Assembly (NCBI GenBank): GCA_949751835.1 | Contig: CATKHK010000184.1 | Location: 1-25,930 of the forward strand | Direction: 5' to 3' | Length of the DNA: 25,930 nucleotides | Source of the DNA: Blepharisma japonicum | Taxonomy: Eukaryota > Ciliophora > Heterotrichea > Heterotrichida > Blepharismidae | Part shown: in pieces, positions 21,579-25,930 of the stretch | How positions within the stretch are numbered: the first letter of the stretch is position 1 | Layout: each line of letters starts with the position of its first letter | Program-made: the position numbers and the translations under genes | Notes under the pieces: model-generated | Database searches by the model: none | What the model was told of the DNA's origin: nothing | Seen by the model: only the letters and a program-made list of their open reading frames with translations

Positions 21579-23211
21579 TTAAATTAATTTTATTTGTCTT
21601 AACACTGTTTGAGCACAATTTCTGCCTACTGCTCCCATAACTCCTCCCACCATGATGAGCTCCAGCTCCACAATTAAATAAATTGCCCACAGGAGTTTCA
21701 TATCTTGACCATTAGGAGCAGGCCTCGAAAAAAAAGCTGATCTAAAGACATAGAGCCAAAGAAAATATTTCCTCCAGGAATAGCATAAATTTCTTCCAAA
21801 TCCACCGGAGTCAAAATATTAGGCTTCCCTATGAGGCTCTTTTTAAATCCAGGCGCATATTCTTCAATTACTGAATAAACTCTATCAGCAAATTCTTCTT
21901 TCAGCGCTTGTGTCCAAGGCTGATTATTTTTTAATGCATAAGGCGCATATCGACAAACATTAAGGCGACATGTTTTCCTTTGGGTGCTATAAGAGGATCT
22001 ACAACTGAAGAGAGCGTTAATTCAATTACAGGCTGCCTACTCGGGATTCCAATGACTCCGTCTTGATAAGCGTCTTCTATTTGTGATGGAGTAGTTTCAA
22101 AATGAATTGTTCCTCTGTTATGAGGGCCACCTTTGATTTCGTCAGTATGCGAAGCACATAAGAAATTTGGTAGCTTATCAATTGCAAGGTTTATTTTACA
22201 GCTTGATGAAGTGTGGTTTATAGTGTTAATTTCTGCCATAAAGTCGCTAGGAAGCTTTTCCTTTGTTTCTGTGTCTTAAAGTTTAGAAAAAGTGATAAAA
22301 GTAGCAACATTGCTTAAAATCACATTGGAAAATAGTTTTTCTCCATTTTCCAGCACCACTCCATATGCAACTGGCTGATTTGTGTTATTCGTTAAAATTT
22401 TGCGTACAGTAGTATCTGTTCTGATTTCCACTCCATTTTCATATGCTGCTTTTTCCAATACTTGGCTTATCCCTCCATTCCTCCTTTTACATTACACCAT
22501 TCTCCGCACATTACATGATGCAATAGCACATAAGCACTATTAGGGCTCGAAGGAGAAAGTATAGCTCCAATAATTGCATCAGTCCCTAAAATCGCTTTTA
22601 AAATTGGCGATTCAAACCATCGATCTAAAAATTTATTTTCTAGGTCTGTCACTAGTTCTATAAACCCAGGCAAGTCTTTTTCAAGCTTCATAAGTTCCCG
22701 AGCGAATGCAATTAAATCAGAAAAATTGTCTTTTCACTTTCTGATTGATGAATTTCTACTAAAAAATAGCCCGAGATCAGGAGGAGCCTGATCTAATAAA
22801 GGTTTTATAGCTGCACTGTATTTCTCCATGAGGGCAGTGTATTTCGGATAAGCCTCAGCATCTTTTTGGCTGAATTTAGCAATTTCTACGATGTCAGCTG
22901 CTTTCCCGGCTTCTAGTAATAAATAACTACCATTTTTCTGAGGGAACCCGAGGCAGGAGTTCAAGGCTGTGCTTATGTAGGTTTAGGTCGGAAATAATTT
23001 AAGGACGGAAAAGGGTATAAACGTATGATGCTCTACTGAATTTGAAGCCTAGGATAATTTCCTCAGTTACTGCGCAGCCACCTATGATATTTCTACACTC
23101 AAGCAGTAAAACTTTGATACCAGCTTTAGCGAGATAATTTGCTGCTACCAAGCCATTATGTCCGCAACCAACAATAATCACGCCGTAAGTCTTTTCTCAG
23201 ATGTAGTTCAT
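21579..23211 (-). pseudogene. PYROXD2 / phytoene-dehydrogenase-like FAD oxidoreductase relic
   Basis: The N-terminus MNYIWEKTYGVIIVGCGHNG carries the dinucleotide-binding GxGxNG loop, followed by an acidic strand end (VLLLE) and GG, the classic FAD-binding fold. Downstream come the family segments FKFSRASY, FSQKDAEAYPKYTALM, KPLLDQAPPD, KGGM, HFETTPSQIEDA, GGNIFFGSMSLDQLFF and the C-terminal NCGAGAH..GG followed by GVMGAVGRN. The coverage is near full length, so an amine-oxidase-fold enzyme (mitochondrial in animals; substrate not established) is inferred. It is dead as written: TAA at 22999..23001, frame change near 22940, -1 shift near 22470 (KGGM/GISQ), TAA at 22276..22278, a missing base near 21950, and shifts near 21720 and 21640. 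Start ATG at 23211 follows an in-frame TAA and lies next to the TTAGGAGT box of the divergent TPR gene. Confidence 0.8.
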
Positions 23212-23254
23212 TTAGGAGTAGGAGTATAAATTAATGGTAATATAATTGTAAAAT
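23212..23254 (+). promoter_or_regulatory. family promoter / 5' leader, variant copy
   Basis: TTAGGAGT begins 43 bases before the ATG, followed by a small GGAGTA repeat and TAAATTAATGG, matching the leaders of the other two intact family genes except for a few inserted and changed bases. It occupies the whole gap between this gene and the ATG of the divergent oxidoreductase relic. Confidence 0.55.
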
Positions 23255-24721
23255 ATGAAGTGCTTTGAGATAGGGTGTGACAATGAGGTTGAGTTTTCAT
23301 GCGACTGCACTTCTCCTGAAACTTATTTGTGCGAAATCCACATGGCGAAGCACTACAAGTCTAGCAACAAGGCTCATAATTTTACCTCAATTTTTGTCAA
23401 GCCTGTTGAAGGCACAAAAGAAGCAATCCTTGGCTTTCTTGAAGAAGAAAAGTCAAAAATTGAGAGTATAAAGGCAAATATAATCGCTTCCTTTTCTCAA
23501 ACTCTTTGTAGTTATCAAAATATCTTTAAACAAGTTTTAAAAGTAATCGACTCTGATTCTACAAAAATTGGCAGCTATGCCGAAAAAATCTGGATAACAC
23601 AAAAACTATCTAGATTAGAGAAAGATTCAGCTTTAAATTTGATAGTTTTGCAATCAAATGATGCTGTTGATAAAGCAAAAGTAATTTTTGCAGCAAGATC
23701 AACAAAGAGCATTGAGCTATTTTGTGATATAGGAAGACAAATTGATATAATTATCAAGAGCTTCTATGAAGAAAAGTCCAAATTTATTTCAGATGAAATG
23801 CAATTTGAACTAAAAAGCAATCCTGAAGAGGGCCTGAACTTTGAGAATGAAATGGAAAAAATACACCCAGCACTAAAAAAGTATAAAGAAGCTATCAGAA
23901 TTGATCCAAATGATGCTGATGCATACAATAACATAGGAGTAATCTTCTATAATGAAAAGAGATATGAAGAAGCACTAAAACATTACAACGATGCAATTAG
24001 AATCAATCCAAATTGGGCAGGTTATTATTATAATAAAGGAAATGCTCTAGATGAGTTAGGCAGAAGAGAAGAAGCTATGGAATGCTATAAAGAAGCTATC
24101 AGAATTGATCCAAATGACGCTGCTGCATACAATGGCATAGGATATATCTTTGAAAATGAAAATAGATATGAAGAAGCAGTAAAACATTACAACGATGTAA
24201 TTAGAATCGATTCAAACTATGCAGATTATTATAAAAATAAAGGAGATGCTCTTAGAAAGTTAGCCAGAATAGAAGAAGCTATGGAATGCTTTTTAGAAGC
24301 TATCAGAATTGATCCAAATGATGCTGATGCATACGATCACCTAGGAGCTATCTTTTATAATGAAAAGAGATATGAAGAAGCAGTAAAACATTACAACGAT
24401 GCAATTAGAATCGATCCAAATTATGAAGGTTATTATTATAATAAAGGAGATGCTCTAGATGCGTTAGGCAGAAGAGAAGAAGCTATAGAATGCTATAAAG
24501 AAGCTATCAGAATTGATCCAAATAATGCTTATGCATACAACATCATAGGATGTATCCTTTATGATAAAAAGAGATATGAAGAAGCAGTAAAACATTTTAA
24601 CGATGCAATTAGAATCAATCCAAATGAACCACTTTATTATACAAATAAAGGAGTAGCTCTTAGAGAGTTAGGCAGAAGAGAAGAAGCTATGGAATGCTAT
24701 AACATAGCTAAAAATTTATAA
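23255..24721 (+). CDS. B-box-like zinc finger / coiled-coil / TPR protein (488 aa)
   Basis: Intact ATG-to-TAA frame with no internal TGA, TAA or TAG. Residues 3-42 hold C-x4-C-x7-C-x-C-x7-C-x2-H and further His residues (MKCFEIGCDNEVEFSCDC), the same zinc-like head as the gene at 676..2559. A coiled-coil-prone middle (EEEKSKIESIKANIIASF; SFYEEKSKFISDE) is strongly conserved with that paralog. From residue 210 four 68-aa units provide eight TPRs, two units fewer than the paralog, and the protein ends in an IAKNL tail. The most diverged units are the second (NENRYEEA) and fourth (DKKRYEEA), so its array is less homogenised. A cytoplasmic scaffold is inferred; no enzymatic motif, signal or TM segment is visible. 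The gene is intronless, with the conserved leader immediately upstream and a 3' flank shared with the paralog. Confidence 0.92.
   Translation: MKCFEIGCDNEVEFSCDCTSPETYLCEIHMAKHYKSSNKAHNFTSIFVKPVEGTKEAILGFLEEEKSKIESIKANIIASFSQTLCSYQNIFKQVLKVIDSDSTKIGSYAEKIWITQKLSRLEKDSALNLIVLQSNDAVDKAKVIFAARSTKSIELFCDIGRQIDIIIKSFYEEKSKFISDEMQFELKSNPEEGLNFENEMEKIHPALKKYKEAIRIDPNDADAYNNIGVIFYNEKRYEEALKHYNDAIRINPNWAGYYYNKGNALDELGRREEAMECYKEAIRIDPNDAAAYNGIGYIFENENRYEEAVKHYNDVIRIDSNYADYYKNKGDALRKLARIEEAMECFLEAIRIDPNDADAYDHLGAIFYNEKRYEEAVKHYNDAIRIDPNYEGYYYNKGDALDALGRREEAIECYKEAIRIDPNNAYAYNIIGCILYDKKRYEEAVKHFNDAIRINPNEPLYYTNKGVALRELGRREEAMECYNIAKNL
23882..24697 (+). repeat. four 204-bp tandem units encoding TPR pairs
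   Basis: Four in-frame 68-residue units aligned with those of the paralog at 700..1923. Conserved blocks YKEAIRIDPN, YEEAVKHYNDAIRI and LGRREEAMECYKEA repeat every 204 bases. Confidence 0.9.
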
Positions 24722-25260
24722 AATGTTTAATCTTATCAATAATAAAATATTTCTTCCTAGATCTCAATTTATTATAAGTATAGATTTAATAAAACTGGCA
24801 TTTAAAGTAGCAAACTTTAATCTTAAAATAAAAGCCCAAAACTATATGAATCTGTTTATAAAAATATAACAAATATTAAGTTAAATCTTTGAAATACTAA
24901 TGAAAACTATCAAAAATCTTATAATTCTAAATGATGCCCTATACTCTGCAGATAAAGCTGCTATTGAAATATTGAGCTATCATTTCAAGGATAGTAATTA
25001 GAGGAAGCATAAATTAATTTTGAATAATTGATTTGCCTTATTTTATGCACATCTTTAGCTTTATTATCCAGATTGCGTTTTCATTTAAATTTCAAAGTAA
25101 AAATCAAGAGTTGAAACAATCATATTCTTGCACAATTTACAGCTCAAGCGTGGATTTTCATTTTAGACAAAGATGCCAAATTTCGTTCTCAAAACCTATT
25201 AAAAAGGTTTCATTATTTGGCATTCAATTTGAATGATTTTATTTATAGTTAGCATTATTA
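24722..25260 (+). repeat. 3' flank shared with the gene ending at 676
   Basis: Patches of this segment match the complement of about 62..675, beginning with about 30 almost identical bases right after the stop codon. The 25172..25258 part (CCAAATTTCG ... TTAGCATT) is the best-conserved distal patch. The intervening parts differ by many small indels. It marks the downstream extent of the segmental duplication carrying the TPR gene. Confidence 0.7.
25018..25248 (+). pseudogene. decayed ORF fragment inside the shared 3' flank
   Basis: With TGA as Trp an ORF of 76 codons runs to TAG at 25246..25248 and includes FRQRCQISFSKPIKKVSLFG, a beta-sandwich-like pattern. A preceding small frame at 24900..25001 contains LNDALYSADK. 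In the paralogous flank (complement of about 62..540) LNDALYSA is kept but the second frame is broken by a one-base indel and a stop. I think both are remnants of one unrecognised gene that travelled with the duplicated segment. The family and the start are unknown. Confidence 0.3.
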
Positions 25261-25562
25261 TCTCATGACGAATAATCGAAAATTTTGATTTGGATAAATT
25301 TTATTGATAGTGACTAGAACTGAATTTCAGCTTGAAATTTGGCAATGAGATACGAAAATAAATAGAAAAGCGATCATAAATATGTTTTAAAGCTTATATC
25401 ATAAACCTTTTCTCTTAGCAAGAGATCAAAAAGAATTATATAATAAATGGATTAATAGTTAAGCCAAGCTTTACTTAGAGATAATCATAACTTTTTCATC
25501 TAAATTAAACTTGCAATAACTGTTATAGGATTTCATATGGTCTGATGTCCAATATAATTGAC
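25261..25562. other. intergenic DNA, no gene seen
   Basis: AT-rich sequence between the shared 3' flank and the conserved leader of the last gene. No ORF, RNA or repeat can be supported. Confidence 0.4.
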
Positions 25563-25601
25563 TTAGGAGTCTAAATTAATGGAAAATATAATCCTAAGAA
25601 T
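25563..25601 (+). promoter_or_regulatory. conserved promoter / 5' leader of the B-box/TPR family
   Basis: TTAGGAGT starts 39 bases before the ATG and is followed by TAAATTAATGG. The whole leader is the same, by eye, as that of the gene at complement(676..2559), including the spacing, which is more conserved than much of the coding head. Confidence 0.6.
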
Positions 25602-25930
25602 ATGAGCACCATAAGATGCTATAGGTCAAAATGTGACCGAGAAGTTGAATTTTCATGCAACTGCACTTCTCCAGATACGTATTCTTGCAAGAAGCACTGT
25701 GGAAGCCATTGCAGATCTAGTAAAGGACCTCATAATTTCATCTCATTATTTTATGAGCCTGTTGAAGGCACAAAAGAAGCGATCCTTAGCTTTCTTGAAG
25801 AAGAAAAATCAAAAATTGAGGAAACAAGAGCAAATATAATCGCTTCTTTTTCTCAAACTCTTTGCCGTCATCAAAATATCCTTGCACAAGTTTTAAAAGA
25901 AATTGACTCTTATTCTACAAAAATTGGCAA
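25602..25930 (+). CDS. B-box-like zinc finger / coiled-coil protein, N-terminal part (cut by the window end)
   Basis: ATG at 25602 opens a clean frame of 109 codons that runs off the window. The head MSTIRCYRSKCDREVEFSCN has the family pattern C-x4-C-x7-C-x-C-x7-C-x2-H, with extra Cys/His (HCGSHC) found in the gene at 676..2559 but not in the one at 23255. The region EPVEGTKEAILSFLEEEKSK matches that paralog exactly, and most later differences are conservative, so these two are the closest pair. By homology the missing part should hold the rest of the coiled coil and a TPR array. It is in tandem with the gene at 23255 and inverted relative to the one at 676. Confidence 0.85.
   Translation, partial: MSTIRCYRSKCDREVEFSCNCTSPDTYSCKKHCGSHCRSSKGPHNFISLFYEPVEGTKEAILSFLEEEKSKIEETRANIIASFSQTLCRHQNILAQVLKEIDSYSTKIG

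Noticed and set aside
2586-23211. Treating all frameshifts as sequencing error
   Set aside because: Several sit in homopolymers, but in-frame TAA/TAG substitutions, a 53-bp insertion, truncated gene ends and clean 1.5-1.9 kb ORFs nearby fit decay better; it cannot be fully excluded without reads.
1-25930. CRISPR arrays, rRNA, tRNA genes, bacterial operons or a phage/defence system
   Set aside because: No spaced direct repeats, no tRNA or rRNA signature and no ribosome-binding-site or operon structure were seen; the gene families and code are ciliate nuclear.

Overview
Organism. This is AT-rich nuclear DNA from a ciliate that reads TGA as tryptophan, most likely a heterotrich related to Blepharisma (inference from the code and the gene families; I ran no search). 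The code evidence is direct. In the WD40 relic TGA sits where the WD-dipeptide tryptophan belongs (ILWDI, IKLWD, IIVWD). In the large LamG relic TGA and TGG alternate at the same tryptophan in paralogous repeat units. The two complete intact genes end in TAA and contain no internal TAA or TAG. No 15-16 nt introns are needed to read the intact genes.

Layout. Three apparently functional genes of one family (B-box-like Cys/His head, coiled coil, tandem TPRs) sit at the two ends: complement(676..2559), 23255..24721 and the truncated 25602..25930. They share a promoter/5' leader with a TTAGGAGT box about 40 bp before the ATG. The two complete genes also share parts of their 3' flank, so the ends of the window are related inverted duplications. 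Between them, 2.6 to 23.2 kb is almost entirely decayed genes: an unrecognised gene (2586..3979); a very large surface protein of alternating LamG and cysteine-rich modules with a C-terminal membrane domain (complement 4473..15171), built from four superrepeats of about 2.0-2.1 kb; a B-box/TPR relic (15144..16636); an ESCRT-III/CHMP7-like relic (16722..17357); a pentapeptide-repeat plus WD40 relic (17676..20023); a RING/B-box TRIM-like relic (complement 20391..21458); and a PYROXD2/phytoene-dehydrogenase-like relic (complement 21579..23211). Every relic has several frameshifts and most have in-frame TAA or TAG.

How it fits together. I see no operon or pathway. The picture is an expanding B-box/TPR family embedded in a graveyard of unrelated gene fragments, some joined with no intergenic DNA (junction at about 15141). 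The main open questions are whether the internal TAA/TAG codons, several of which fall at plausible glutamine positions, are nonsense mutations or rare sense codons, and whether the frameshifts are real or assembly errors. Two intact ORFs totalling 3.35 kb beside relics that break every few hundred bases favour real decay.
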